Origin: Darksidea phi
Lineage: Eukaryota; Ascomycota; Dothideomycetes; Pleosporales; Lentitheciaceae
Length of the DNA: 64,000 bases
Assembly: GCA_030770425.1 (NCBI GenBank)
Contig: JASJFT010000092.1
Coordinates: forward strand, 1-64,000
Reading direction: 5' to 3'
The translations under genes and the position numbers were made by a program. Every line of letters starts with the position of its first letter. Within the stretch, counting starts at the first letter, position 1. The notes beneath the pieces were generated by a model. The model was not told where the DNA came from. It did not search any database and saw only the letters and a list, made by a program, of their open reading frames with translations. Positions 53,637 to 64,000 of this stretch are shown here, in pieces.

Positions 53637-54962
53637 ATGGCTGGTGCTGAGGGTCAGGTAGAGGAGAAATCTGCCTATCATCGTAGTTTAGCACTAGAGC
53701 AAGGTACGCACCTACCTATGCGCTAGATGAAGATGAGGCAGTTAACATCTTTTATAGATCGACAGTATCACGTTCAGCAGGGGTGTGCGATGGCATCGCT
53801 CAACGCTGCACACGACAAAAGCCGCATACCGTATCATAACATACCACTTATCCCGAGCTTCGACTTCGCTTCTATCAACGAAATAGCTTATCAACAATTT
53901 CCCTCACCACAGATACATACGGACGAGACATCTAATAAACGAAGACGGATATCGACGGAGCATGCATTTAGACGCCTACTGCCGAAATCTGAGAGCACGA
54001 CTACGTCGAATCTCACTTCAAATCAGTATGCTTTTGCGGCCGCGATGAATCACAGCGCACAACCACATGCACTCAACCCACAAAGCACTGCAGTGAGGGA
54101 GACGCCTGCAGACAGCCACGACGGCGGACTTGCGCTCCGCAATTACAGGTCACCTTCTCAGAGAAATGCAGTGCCGGCACATCCTCAGACTCTATACCCT
54201 TCCCCAAGGACACAGATGCAGGTAATATCTCAGATCTCAATAAATAGATGGGCTCAAGCGCGAGAGTACCGACGCAAAGTCCATGAACCGCCTCAAATTG
54301 ATCCTCACGAAGACCCCACAATCGCCAATGTGGAGCAAAACGCCGAATTCTGGGTCAATCAGCTCATCATCGCCATGTCAAATACCGAAGATGTAAAAGA
54401 CACCGAGACCTCTCATGCCCGCCGAATGTTCCTCTCTGAAAACCTCTGCCCCCTCCTAATCGAAGCCACATCCCGTGAAATATTCACTTCCGTGCTCGAC
54501 CGTTGTAAGCACGGTTTCCGCGGCCCTGCTACTTTCAACAAAGGGCTCAAGCCTCACAGAGACTCAGAACCCGACAAGACAGCTCTGTGTCGGGAGAGAA
54601 TGGAAAATGTGGTGGAGGTGTTGAGGTGTAATAAGCGGGTTTGTAAGGATGTGTTGTATGAGGATTGGAAGATTCGGTTGTTTGTTAACCATCCATTGGC
54701 ATATGACAAGGAGAAGGATAGTCAGAAGGGGAGTAATGATCAGAGGAGGGTTAGGTTGGAGAGGGAGAGGGAGAAGTTGAAGAAGACGGAGCAGGAGCTG
54801 GCGGCGTATCGGGAGGCTAGGCAAGACGAGGGGATGAAGGAGGCGGGCATTCTGGGATTCGAGGATGTGGTTCATGTTCAACCCGATAATACATTTGTTG
54901 GAGCGAAGCGCCTAAGCATGGATGGTGGGGAGGCGACTGAGGCACAGCGTCAGGGAGTTTGA
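53637..54962 (+). CDS. Uncharacterised family protein G4 (423 aa)
   Basis: Fourth family member, 44 kb from the other three. A two-exon model is better than the long single frame from 53727: exon 1 53637-53703 (MAGAEGQVEEKSAYHRS...), a 54-nt intron with GTACGC donor, GTTAACATC branch and TTTATAG acceptor, exon 2 53758-54962. The N-terminus has a basic NKRRRIS stretch that could be a nuclear signal. The module spans about residues 165-335: RWAQAREYRRK, EDPTIANVEQNAEFWVNQL, a TSREIFTSVLDRCKHGFRG run, then RVCKDVLYEDWKIRLFVNHP and AYDKEK. It is followed by a charged coiled coil (VRLEREREKLKKTEQELAAY). The WxxAxxxRR...DPTI start aligns directly with G1. No catalytic motif or targeting peptide. 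Function unknown. Confidence 0.72.
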
Positions 54963-55745
54963 GTTACATTCCCGAAGAATATGGTTGACACCATCTATGG
55001 ATATGGGTGGCATGACTGCTTTCGTAGGGTTATGCGTCGTTAGGCTTAAGAATTCATATTAACTGTTCTTCATCGACGGTGGTTTGCCATGCCCTCCATC
55101 AGTGAACTATAATAGGATCGTAACCTGGCAGCTGTTTAGTTGGATTATCAACCGTCATTTCTTAGTCGCAGAACCAGCCAGGTAAAGATACTCTGAATAG
55201 TAATATGATGAACAGCTCGACGATGGCTTTTCGTCGTACTCAGCAACATCGCTGCCATGAATAGCTTTGGTGAGGACTATCCCAATGGGTTTATATGGCT
55301 CTTTGTTTACATTCTATTTCGTCTGAACACTCTTCATATATGAAAATGCACTTCGGTTGCATGCATCAATCATGCACATATCCGCCGCGCTGTGCCAGTC
55401 AGGCACGAAGTCTTGGTGGAACGTTCTGGTATCTTCACTCTTGCACGATATACAAGGATTTAGTCCAAGTCACGTTGTGAACACCTTCACTCAGACACCC
55501 AAACTAGGGCACTTTAGGCTAGTGCTCCTGTTTTTGACCGCAACTTCACTCGGGTGCTAAAACGCATACACCATACTAGCGAGGGGCACAAAACGTGCAA
55601 ACTCTGGCCAAAACAACTCTTCGCTCGTTTCTGTAACACGCCTCAACCACACATCGCACATGTACGATTCCTTCGAGGTAAACGCCCCTTCTATCTCTTT
55701 CCATTGAAACTCTCAGCTAACACGCTCTCTAAGAACGAAGCCGCC
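54963..55745. other. Intergenic region
   Basis: 3' flank of G4 and 5' flank of the next small gene. No gene seen. Confidence 0.5.
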
Positions 55746-56446
55746 ATGCCGTCACACATCGACATCCCCTCCCAGTCCTACTCCGGTATTCCCACGCCCA
55801 GTCTCTCAGCGACCTTCCCACCGATGGGCTTCGCCGGACAACTTAAAGCGCTCGAAAAGCATCAGCAGGAGCTCTCAACCATAGTTGGGGCTATGAAACA
55901 GGAGTGTGAGGGGAAGGACGCAAAGATTGCCTACCTCACTTCACGCGTCGAAGCCCTCGAGCGCGTCAATGAGACGCTCGATTCGCGCCGTAGGGAAGCC
56001 GTATCTCAGTTGTTGAATCTGCGCACTCGCCACGCAGAAGCTGCAAATGCGTTCATCATGCGTACGAATGATATCCAGCCGGACGACCTCGAGGGCATGC
56101 TCATTGCTTGGGGTACTACTATCAACACGGTCATGTGAGTTGAGCGACCTTCACGCCCCATTACTGGGTGCAGGCTAAACAGTGACTAACATCGCACCTA
56201 ACTACAAGGAACCACCATCAGCAAGTACTCCGCTCAGCAGCACCAAGCAGCGCCCAGTCCCCATACGGTCCAAATACCGCGGATCTTATGAAGCAGGCAC
56301 CGCAGCAGTCCGTCGTCGCGCAGCAGTCCGTCGCCCCGCAGCGGTCCGCTGTCCCGCTGTACTACGCGTACCCCCGAGGCTACACGTCCACTGGTTGGTG
56401 CATTCTTCACAAGGCTCCGTACCCTTGTCTATCTTGTGGACCTTGA
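55746..56446 (+). CDS. Uncharacterised coiled-coil protein (208 aa)
   Basis: Two exons, 55746-56134 and 56209-56446, joined by a 74-nt intron (GTGAGT donor, CCTAAC branch, ACAAG acceptor; phase 2). Residues about 30-110 form a heptad-rich coiled coil (FAGQLKALEKHQQELSTIV, YLTSRVEALERVNETLDSRR). Exon 2 encodes a Gln/Ser/Pro-rich stretch with short repeats (QQSVVAQQSVAPQRS), then aromatic YYAYPRGY and a C-terminal CILHKAPYPCLSCGP Cys motif. No family recognised; the C-terminal Cys/Pro/Tyr ending suggests a real protein. Confidence 0.5.
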
Positions 56447-57072
56447 ATAGACGACGAAGAGTCTGTTCGTCCAACGGCCGGGCGTCATATGGCTTGTTTG
56501 CAACCGACGTAAGTATTGCGCATTTATCGTTACTTTCGTCGTTTAATCTGCCACTGCCATCCCCCTTGTGTTTGTACGCTACATGGAATGCGGTTTTTGG
56601 CACATTTTACGGAGGGCGTTTGGGTGGCCCATGCTCGATGGGTAGTTTCGTTGGCTGGTCACATTGCGTTTGAACGGATTCGTTTGAGCTGGGTCGGTGT
56701 TCGGGAGCTGGCGGCTTATTTCGAGGAGGAAACCCGGACACGTCGCACTCTCGTCTCTTTTACTTTCCAAAAGCCAGCGTTGTCTGGTTTTCGGTGGGAG
56801 ATAGTCCTCTCATACTGTCAAAGACGGTTCGTCAGGCCAAAATGAAGTAGTTGTAATCTGGGACTCGTGTTAGCTCTTACCATGTCAAAGTGTCCGTGCT
56901 GGCAATGTGTGGATGGAAAGCGCGATTGCGATCCGCGACGTCACTTCTTGTTCTTCAACGTCTACTTCACCAAATCGCACCACGATATCAACACGCGTAA
57001 ACATAGACAACTCACCTCAAAACTCCAAGCCACTGCCGCCAATTGCCCTAAGCCCGCCGTACCACCGCCGTC
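56447..57072. other. Intergenic region
   Basis: No supported gene. A frame at 56516-56845 is open but without features. Confidence 0.4.
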
Positions 57073-57456
57073 ATGCCGCACACCCTCATCAACAACCTCC
57101 TTCTCTACCCTATCATCTTCACCCTCATCTTCGGCCTCATTATACTTTTCCGACCGGCCGTCTTCTACGTCGCCATCTTCCTCTGCGGCTACATAACCGG
57201 TACGCGCCTCGAACTTTGCCGCTCGCGCAAGGCGGTTGGCGGCTTAAAACAAGACCTACAGCTCATGAAAATGAGAATCAACGAGCGACTAGAGAAGTTG
57301 GAGGAGCAGGTGGAGGCAAGGAGGCGAGAAGTGAACAAGGATGAGGAGGGTAATGAGGTGGCAAGAGTGCAGAGGGCGAGGGATGATGAAACAATGAAGG
57401 CTATGAAGGAGTGGGCTGGGAAAGAAGTTGGAGGTGTGGACGGTGGATGGGGATGA
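57073..57456 (+). CDS. Small membrane protein with coiled coil (127 aa)
   Basis: Single exon from ATG 57073. Two hydrophobic segments near the N-terminus (LLLYPIIFTLIFGLIILF and VFYVAIFLCGYITG) are followed by a charged coiled coil (LKQDLQLMKMRINERLEKLE and continuing EQVEARRREV). The layout suggests a small organelle or ER membrane protein with a soluble helical tail. No family recognised. Confidence 0.5.
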   Translation: MPHTLINNLLLYPIIFTLIFGLIILFRPAVFYVAIFLCGYITGTRLELCRSRKAVGGLKQDLQLMKMRINERLEKLEEQVEARRREVNKDEEGNEVARVQRARDDETMKAMKEWAGKEVGGVDGGWG

Positions 57457-58234
57457 GAGGCTTACGAATTGTTGGATTGGCATGGATTATTCCCGGGGCA
57501 TGGGTTTTAGTACCTGCATGCAACATCGAAGAGCACGGTATTGGAACAAGAGGAAAGGATCATTTGACAACGCTATATTGATATTGCTACATATAGACAA
57601 GATCACGAATGCTAGCTTCCTAAAAGCCGAGACTAGGTTTTATTCATCAAACTCTCGCATGACGACCGATCCCATATCGCAGGATTAGGATGAACGGTGT
57701 TACCTAAGCTCGATCTCAAACCCCGAAAGATCCCTCGTTGCTAACAATGAACAGCTACAACCATGGGTCCTTCGAACCCTATATAGGCTCTTTTCTTACC
57801 CATCACCGTCTATTCTCACACTCACACCACCACACCACCACCACTAAAAACGTGGTTGACCGCAACTTTGGAGCCGCCAGGATGATACTCTTTCAACTCT
57901 AAAATCCTCGTCTACAGACAACAATTCATAGACCGCGAGCTCGGCCTATTGCTGCTCCTTCGCTGCGCTCTGTTCTAGGTCGCATACATGCTTGAAGTGC
58001 CTATAAAATGTTCGCTATACCCCTTTTGGTTTCAACAACCTCTTTGCGTTTCAAGGTATTCGGGACGAAATACCTCTTTGTGTCACGGTTTTGAGTTATT
58101 CCGCGAGTTTAACGACACAATAGCTGCTACTCATTCGATAAACCATCGCCCTCTATGATTTTTTCTCTACCTGAAGCAAGCGTCTCCAAAGCCAGCTATA
58201 TGTACAAATTTTAATTCGCAAACCCAATTCTTCC
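57457..58234. other. Intergenic region
   Basis: No gene seen. Contains a CACCACCACACCACCACCAC-like short repeat near 57823-57843. Confidence 0.5.
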
Positions 58235-60194
58235 TCAAAACGCTCTCAATGTAGGCACCACCGCCGTCCCGTTAACTCGGCACAGCTTCCCATTCTCATT
58301 CGGCAACCCATCCACACTCTCCACCATCCATCCCTCACTCCCCACACCATTAGCAACCCAAAACGTGTTCTTCGAATCCCAATCTTGCTTAATCTGCAAT
58401 AACCTCGCATAATTGCTCCCCCAGAAACTTTGCTGCCAGTTCGGCTCCAGTCGGTCAGCTTCATTCAGATAGCTGCCGCTGCTTGGGGTGATATCGCGCC
58501 ACTTCTGCATGGTGCCGTTTGTGAAGGCACTGCGGGTAGCGAGGATTTCGCTAGCAGAAGCAGTGGTGGGCCAGCGTCGGCTAGTGATGGCATGCAGGAT
58601 GGCGGAGCGCCAGGCGGGGTTTACGGAGTTATCCGGATTGTTGCCGCGGGCGAGGGTCGGTGCCGTATTGAAGGCTATGATACTTTGACCGGCTTCGACG
58701 GTTTGACGGAGGGCATTGAAGGTTATGTTACGGCCTGTTTCTGAGTTGAAGTTTGAGCGGGGGAAGAGGCGGGAGCCGATGGCGGTTTGGACGTCGCTTC
58801 CTCCTTCTAATGCGAACTCTGCTTGCCAGGCGGCATAGAAGCCTTTGTATTCGGTAATCTTTGGCGAGAAAGGAATGTTGAGCGACGTCAATTTCGAAAA
58901 GTATGGCGAGAGAATGGTGTTGGTTTCCTTTGCAGTCTTGTTCGGCGCGAAGAACGGTTTCATAATGAAACTGTAGTCTTTGCCGTTGAAATTGGGCGCC
59001 ATGATGAAATAACTGTATGTTCCGGCATCAACGTTGTCGATAGCGCGGTCGAGGAAGGCTTTGCTTGCAGCCCAGAATTTGTCAATGCCTAGCTTAGCAC
59101 TGTCAAACGACCATGAGGCGGCGGTTACGGGGAAGTCCTTGTACGCCTTGACAGTCACGGATGTTACAACTCCATAGGTGCCCCCACCGCCTCCACGTAA
59201 AGCCCAGAACAGGTCAGAGTTGGTGGTCGAGTTTGCTGAGAGGAATTCTCCGGTGGGTACCACGATCTCAAAGCCTAGGACATGGTCCGCTGCCATACCG
59301 TAGAGTGAGCTGAGAGGCGAATGTCCACCACCCAGGATGTAGCCACCCATAACACCGACAGTCTATCAAACGTTAGTCATTATGTTTGCTCTCATTATCG
59401 AATCTGCTTGCCTGTCCTTCACCAGCTACAACAATTAAACCTTTATCATTAGCGGCCTTGTACAGGTCAAAGGCTTGCACACCCGCTCCAGCTTTGACAG
59501 CTGGCCCCTTGTAGCCCGACCCATCCACATAGTTATCGAAGAACTGTATATCTTTCAAGCCATGTGTCCATATGCTGAGCGATCCGGCACCTACCGACTT
59601 CCCCGCAAAGTCGTGACCCGTGTTCTTAACAACAAGACGAACGTTGTCATTCCGCGCGAAATTGATGCCAAGCTGGATGTCCAGAACGTCCTTCGCCTTG
59701 ATAACATACGACGGGTATCCCCCAAGTGTGCAATTCTTGCTGTCATATACTGATGGTGGCTGACACGTGAGACCCTGATATATAGGTGATAGAATTTCGG
59801 TCGGGTCGTCGATGCGGGTTTGAGGAGTACTCCAGCTTTTTGTCAACGCTTGGCACTTTGAATCGTCTTTTGCCGTTCCGTAGCAAACGGATGCTTGAGG
59901 TGTCGTTTTGATGAAAGCACTCGCAGAACTCAATTGCTTAGAAAGCTTCGTCCATGCTTTCTCCGAGGGCCATTTTCCATCGCTGGGGCCATAGCGACAC
60001 CGTTTGTCGGTAGTATTCGCTTCTGTGAAGCTCAATTGATCATCGAATGCGAAGAGCTGTTGGTCTTCCTCTGGTAATGATGCTACGTATTCTCTTGTCA
60101 GCTGACGTCGCTCGAATGCGAATAATTCCCCCGACTGTGCCGGCACGCCAAGCAGCGAAGCTGCAAGAAGTAGTTGCGGCAGGAAAGGCGCCAT
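58235..60194 (-). CDS. Secreted FAD-linked oxidase (berberine-bridge type)
   Basis: Flavoprotein oxidase of the BBE / 6-hydroxy-nicotine oxidase-like group. Exons 60194-59412 and 59362-58235; 636 residues. Start chosen at ATG 60194 because it opens a signal peptide (MAPFLPQLLLAASLLGVPA). The FAD-binding PCMH domain shows LVVKNTGHDFAGKSVGAGSL, whose His (about H194) is the usual covalent-FAD position, then AGEGQTVGVMGGYILGGGHSPLSSLYG. Later come FWALRGGGGGTYGVV and the BBE C-terminal segment (EPNWQQSFWGSNYARLLQIK). The 49-nt intron begins GCAAGC, a GC-AG intron; no GT donor preserves the conserved GEGQTVG. Such enzymes are extracellular or act in alkaloid and secondary-metabolite oxidation; substrate unknown. 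Neighbour of a GMC oxidase on the same strand. Confidence 0.9.
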
Positions 60195-61309
60195 GGCGGA
60201 GAAGATCGAAACTCGTGCCGCAGGTCTACCGGCCGATTGAAGCTTTGGATTCGAAGCAAGTGCAGGAGCCAAGATTGGGCCAAGATCAAGAGTGCGCGCG
60301 ATGCCTGCAAGCTGGAGAAGCAAAGACAGTCAGATGACTATATACCTGCGACCGCGTTGAACAGAAGACCGCCTAGCTGTTATGTCATTGGTGGCGGCCT
60401 GCGGCTGGACTAGGCTTTTCTCCAGATTACCTCGGATCGCTCTAGCATATTCGTGAGATGAAGAAGCCACAGCGTACCGGGCGCATGGGTGCCACCTTTG
60501 AGATCGAAGCGACTGTTGGTTTGTTGCTGGCGATTTATCCCCATCTTTTAGTTGAGTTAATATTGCCCGTTCCATTCGGCATTGGGTCAATCATTTCGGC
60601 CACTCTAAGCATTACTTCCTGAGCGGAGGCGGCACCAAGAGAGCAACCTGCTCGTGGGCGTGATTGCGCGTATATACAAACGTCGCCTCTCGGGAGTGGC
60701 ACGGTTCCATCGCAGCAGTGTTGGAGTGTTAATGGAGGTAGCATGGCCATATGCCGGCTGGTATTTCGCTTCCGGATGAATTCATCTACTCGAGATTGAC
60801 GGGATTAAAACTGCGATGACCTAGGGGGACCGTGACGCTATGAGGTGGGTATGTAATAGAGTAATGAAGGGGCGAAGGACCGTTAATAGCGTGCGCGTGA
60901 GTTTAATGCAAGCATGTGAAGATAGAGCTACTTGTTGGATAACAGTGCGGTTGGTTTTCGAGGTTTAATTAGTTGTTGGCCACCATCGGACGGAGGGGCT
61001 ACGTCCTTATTGGCTAGCGCCGGACTAACTGTTCAATGGCTCAAATGCTACCACAGTATGCAAACGTGCATGTGGGCAACATCCTTTGAATATCAACCAG
61101 CGATAGCATTCCATGCTGTTGCATGCATGATAGTAAATTCTTTTAAGGATTCATACCATTTGGGTCAAGGCTACATATACAATGCGCAGTCGCACGCGAA
61201 CAGCGTTGGGTGCCACACCAAGACATCCTCGAGTCTTTACGGCCGGCGAGCCTTTTGCATATCTCCCCCATAAAACGCCCGTTGAAGTCTAGGCTTGCTC
61301 CTTCTCGTT
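60195..61309. other. Intergenic region
   Basis: Promoter of the BBE gene and 3' flank of the GMC gene. No separate gene seen; 60174-60750 carries only overlapping short frames. Confidence 0.5.
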
Positions 61310-63585
61310 TCAAGCGCGACTCTTGATGAGATCCGCAGCCTACAACCCGTTAGCGACACGTTTCAACTTGACGGATGAGGAGAATCTCACCTTTTCAGCA
61401 ACCGCATAGACGGTAGCGGTCAAATGCGACCCCGGAATAAGCGGTTGCAAACTCGCATCCACCACACTCACTCCTTCCAATCCATAGACCTTCAAATCCG
61501 GCGCTACTACACCGCCCAATTCCCTCGGCATCATAGCAGCCGTCCCACTCGGATGAAAGCTTGAAGGCCCCGCCGTCCTCCTTATATGAGCCAAAATTCC
61601 CTCGAAATCGGTTACGTTCGGCCCGGGAGCACTTTCAACTGGTTTAAGTGGCGCGAGGTGCTGACTCTTGAAATACTCTCGGGTGTACTTGATTGATTCA
61701 ATAGACACCTCAAAGTCGAGGGGGTTTGTATAGACGCGAAAGTCGATGACTGGGGAGCTGTATGGAGCTGACGCGTTGATGTGGACATGACCTCGTGAGA
61801 GTGGCTTTTGCAATATCGAGGTTCGCGAGCAGACGCCTCCGAAAGGGCTCTCCAAGACGGCTGAATCGGGGGATTTGTAGAGTCTAGCAAGGATCTCCTT
61901 TTGGACTTGATAGCCTTTCAGAACGCTGGACGAAACGTTGGCCGGGAGATAGGCGCCTGCCGGCTGAGCGGCGAGTTTTTCGTGGAAGGAAGCTGGGGAG
62001 GAGTGGACCGTGTTGAGTGGCAAGAAGGTGAAGCCGGTATTGAGATTGAGGGTAAGAGGCCCTAGATGTGTTAGATGACTAATCAACCTACAGCGATAGC
62101 AAGTCATACCGGTCTTGTGAGCCTCATACTCTGCTTGTGCTTCTGCTTTGAAAGTTTCGTTATTTGCGAGTGTTGCCGGATTCGGCCAGACATCTTGCGT
62201 AACTGCTGGAATTAGTATTATAGCATCTTTTGGTCACAGTCACTTACAATTGCAGGTCAGATAGGCTTGAGGATGGTCCTGAAAGTTGTTCCCAACGCCA
62301 GGCAGGTCAAGCTTCACGTCGATGTTTGCTGCTTCCAACACCTCTTTTGGGCCCACACCACTCAGCTGCAGGATTTGCGGCGTGTGCACGGCACCGGCAG
62401 CCAGTACGACTTCTTTCAAAGCTTTGACAGTAACCTTGTCCTCTGGGTTGTCGCGCTGATAGATGACAACTCCTTCTACCACACTATCCGAGGATATAAG
62501 AAGCGTCTCGGCTTTGTGACCAACCAACAGATGGTAGTTAGGACGGGAAACCGCCGAATCATGATAACCATAGCGTGCGTAAGATCTTGTCCGGTTCATA
62601 CCATGCTCGGAAGACGGGACAAAGAAGACACCAATAGCGTTTCCGAGCGCGTGTTCCTTTGGCGTGGGAATGCCCATCTCTTTCCATGCAGCCAGAGATA
62701 ACTCTGTATGCGGATTAGCAGCTGCACTAGATGCGGCATATTGAGCGCTGCCGGCCACACTCACTCTGAGTTCCCCATTGAAAGGGAGGAAAAGTGGCGT
62801 GTATCGGCCCACCGCCATACGCAGCCTCATCCCACGTCCATCCGAACTTCTCCTTCTCCGCTTCAGAGGGAGCGTCAAATGTCGTGCTCTTCTTGAAATA
62901 TGGGAACAGACCGTCCCACCCCCACCCGGGATTTCCTAGCTCTTCCCATGCATCGTAATCGGCTTTTGCGCCACGGCCAAAAACCATGCCTGATAAAGAT
63001 CAGCGTAAGCACATAAAGGAGAGGCTTGGCTTCTGCATTGCCCAATTAGAGGGCGCTTAGACAGCCAACGCTTGAGCTCTCCAGACAGCGATGTAACCTG
63101 CGAAACTTGAGGAAAGAGGGCGATGCTACGTACCATTCACCGCAGAGCTGCCCCCTACGACTGCACCGAGGGGGAAAGCCCAGACCTGGTTGTTAATCTC
63201 GGGTTGTGGAATGCCTGTGATGTTGAAGCGGTGTTTGGCGCAGGCACTCCGGTCGCCGGTTGTGCGGGGCTGATATATGCATGGCTCGTCGGCGATGTAG
63301 CCGAGCTCGACCACCAGCACCGTTTCTACCTGATGTGAGTGTTGGACCAAAGGACACGGTGGTTTACTGGAGCTTACTGGATGAATCCTCACTTAGGCGA
63401 TTTGCGACTGCGAGACCGCTTGTTCCACCGCCGACTACAACGTAGTCGTAGGATTCCTGAAGCTCTGCAATCGAGCGTTTAACATGCGCGCGTTCGGCGA
63501 AGTGGGCGGCGGCGTTGAGGTTGCTCGCAAAGAACGCTATCCAGAGAAATACGCCCAACGTAGTACGCCTAGCTTGAATCATCAT
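61310..63585 (-). CDS. Secreted GMC oxidoreductase (aryl-alcohol/glucose oxidase-like)
   Basis: FAD-dependent GMC-family oxidase or dehydrogenase. ATG 63585; seven exons; the true end is at 61312-61310 after a last 51-nt intron (61390-61340), giving the family-typical C-terminus AVAEKAADLIKSRA. A signal peptide (LGVFLWIAFFASNLNAA) precedes the Rossmann motif YDYVVVGGGTSGLAVANRLSE. GAVVGGSSAVNG is the GMC signature 1 region; LAAGAVHTPQILQLSGVG is signature 2. The active-site His lies in SSFHPSGTAAM and the partner His in IPGSHLTAT. Splices were set by family continuity: FQWGTQ joins KLSLAAWKE, LTCN joins SVTQDVW. Substrate is not predictable; the sequence is closest in style to aryl-alcohol oxidase/choline dehydrogenase-like fungal GMCs. 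Confidence 0.9.
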
Positions 63586-64000
63586 CTCGAAAACTAGCGG
63601 TGAGGTACTGGAGAGAGATCTGAATGCAGACTATATATTTGATTTCCGAGCTCTTCAACTGCCGCACACGGCACAGGAGTAAGCCCTCTCTTAAACGACA
63701 TGTAAGGCATTTCTTACACAGCATAGGGCCTTCGAGCAGCCGCGCGCCTGCCGTTGGCTAGAGCTGTTCCGGATGTTTGCCCGTAAGTCGCAGGACTCAA
63801 TTTGCTGCATGAGGCGCATATTGGAAGAGGCGTCGTCGTATTGAGAGCAGCAAATGAGGGCGGGGTTCGGAAGGAAGAGGCGGTGTGAATCGACTTGGAA
63901 ATTCGTACGGGAGAACTCAGGAAGATGAGGATGCTTGTGCGATGCTAGTCATTAATAGCCGCCTGGGCTTCGGTATGATTGACATTGTGGTATAGCGACC
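63586..64000. other. 5' flank of the GMC gene to window end
   Basis: No gene seen; promoter region of the GMC gene on the minus strand. A TATATA run near 63632 lies about 47 bp upstream of the ATG. Confidence 0.45.

Noticed and set aside
1..64000. CRISPR arrays, operons, bacterial-type promoters or phage genes
   Set aside because: The sequence is a eukaryotic nuclear region with spliced genes; no direct-repeat/spacer arrays or bacterial genes were seen.

Overview
The window looks like nuclear DNA of a filamentous ascomycete (Pezizomycotina, probably Dothideomycetes; the class is inference from gene content and style). Genes are monocistronic on both strands. Introns are mostly 45-80 nt with GTRNGT donors, CTAAC-like branch sites and YAG acceptors. 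Conserved eukaryotic genes (RPO41, URB1, NMD3, ATP25, a 4E-T-like protein) sit beside typical fungal accessory genes (P450, MFS pumps, Zn2Cys6 regulator, Pth11-like rhodopsin, GH72, BBE and GMC oxidases). All exon models were made by eye from reading frame and splice signals.

Layout. 1-115 is almost pure G/C, probably a contig-end artefact. 1-9 kb holds three members of one unnamed protein family on the minus strand (G1 at 1230-2500; G2 at about 4204-5113, carrying an in-frame stop; G3 at 7205-9037). 9-13 kb is gene-poor. 13-36.6 kb is a conserved gene-dense block: CYP504-like P450, a type II membrane glycosyltransferase-like protein, mitochondrial RNA polymerase, Urb1/Npa1, 4E-T-like repressor, Atp25 N-half, Nmd3 and a GPI-type GH72 glucanosyltransferase. 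39.1-40.7 kb is a sugar/H+ symporter. 42-50.3 kb is accessory: DHA14-like MFS, Zn2Cys6 factor, Pth11-like rhodopsin and a small secreted protein. 53.6-55 kb holds the fourth family member (G4). 55.7-57.5 kb has two small uncharacterised coiled-coil proteins. 58-63.6 kb has two secreted flavoenzymes in tandem (BBE-type, then GMC-type).

Two observations deserve most attention. First, G1-G4 share a module of about 190 residues with recognisable blocks (DPTI..V.....FWV; VEA.CR.IF; GY.G; VC.DV....IR.FVN.P.AYA..K). I do not recognise it as a named domain. G1 and G2 share two intron positions inside the module, G3 and G4 have none there, G3 adds an AT-hook, and G2 has a stop in a conserved block. 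Second, a dispersed element (about 735-826, 9939-10116, 30741-30843) has two copies each flanked by a perfect 15-bp direct repeat, one of them 5'-truncated. This is the signature of target-primed (LINE-machinery) retrotransposition, so it is probably a SINE or a LINE tail.

How the genes work together: RPO41 and ATP25 serve mitochondrial gene expression; URB1 and NMD3 serve 60S subunit assembly and export; the 4E-T-like protein represses cap-dependent translation. The Zn2Cys6/MFS pair and the BBE/GMC pair look like small accessory units, but no polyketide synthase, NRPS or terpene synthase is visible, so no secondary-metabolite cluster is claimed.
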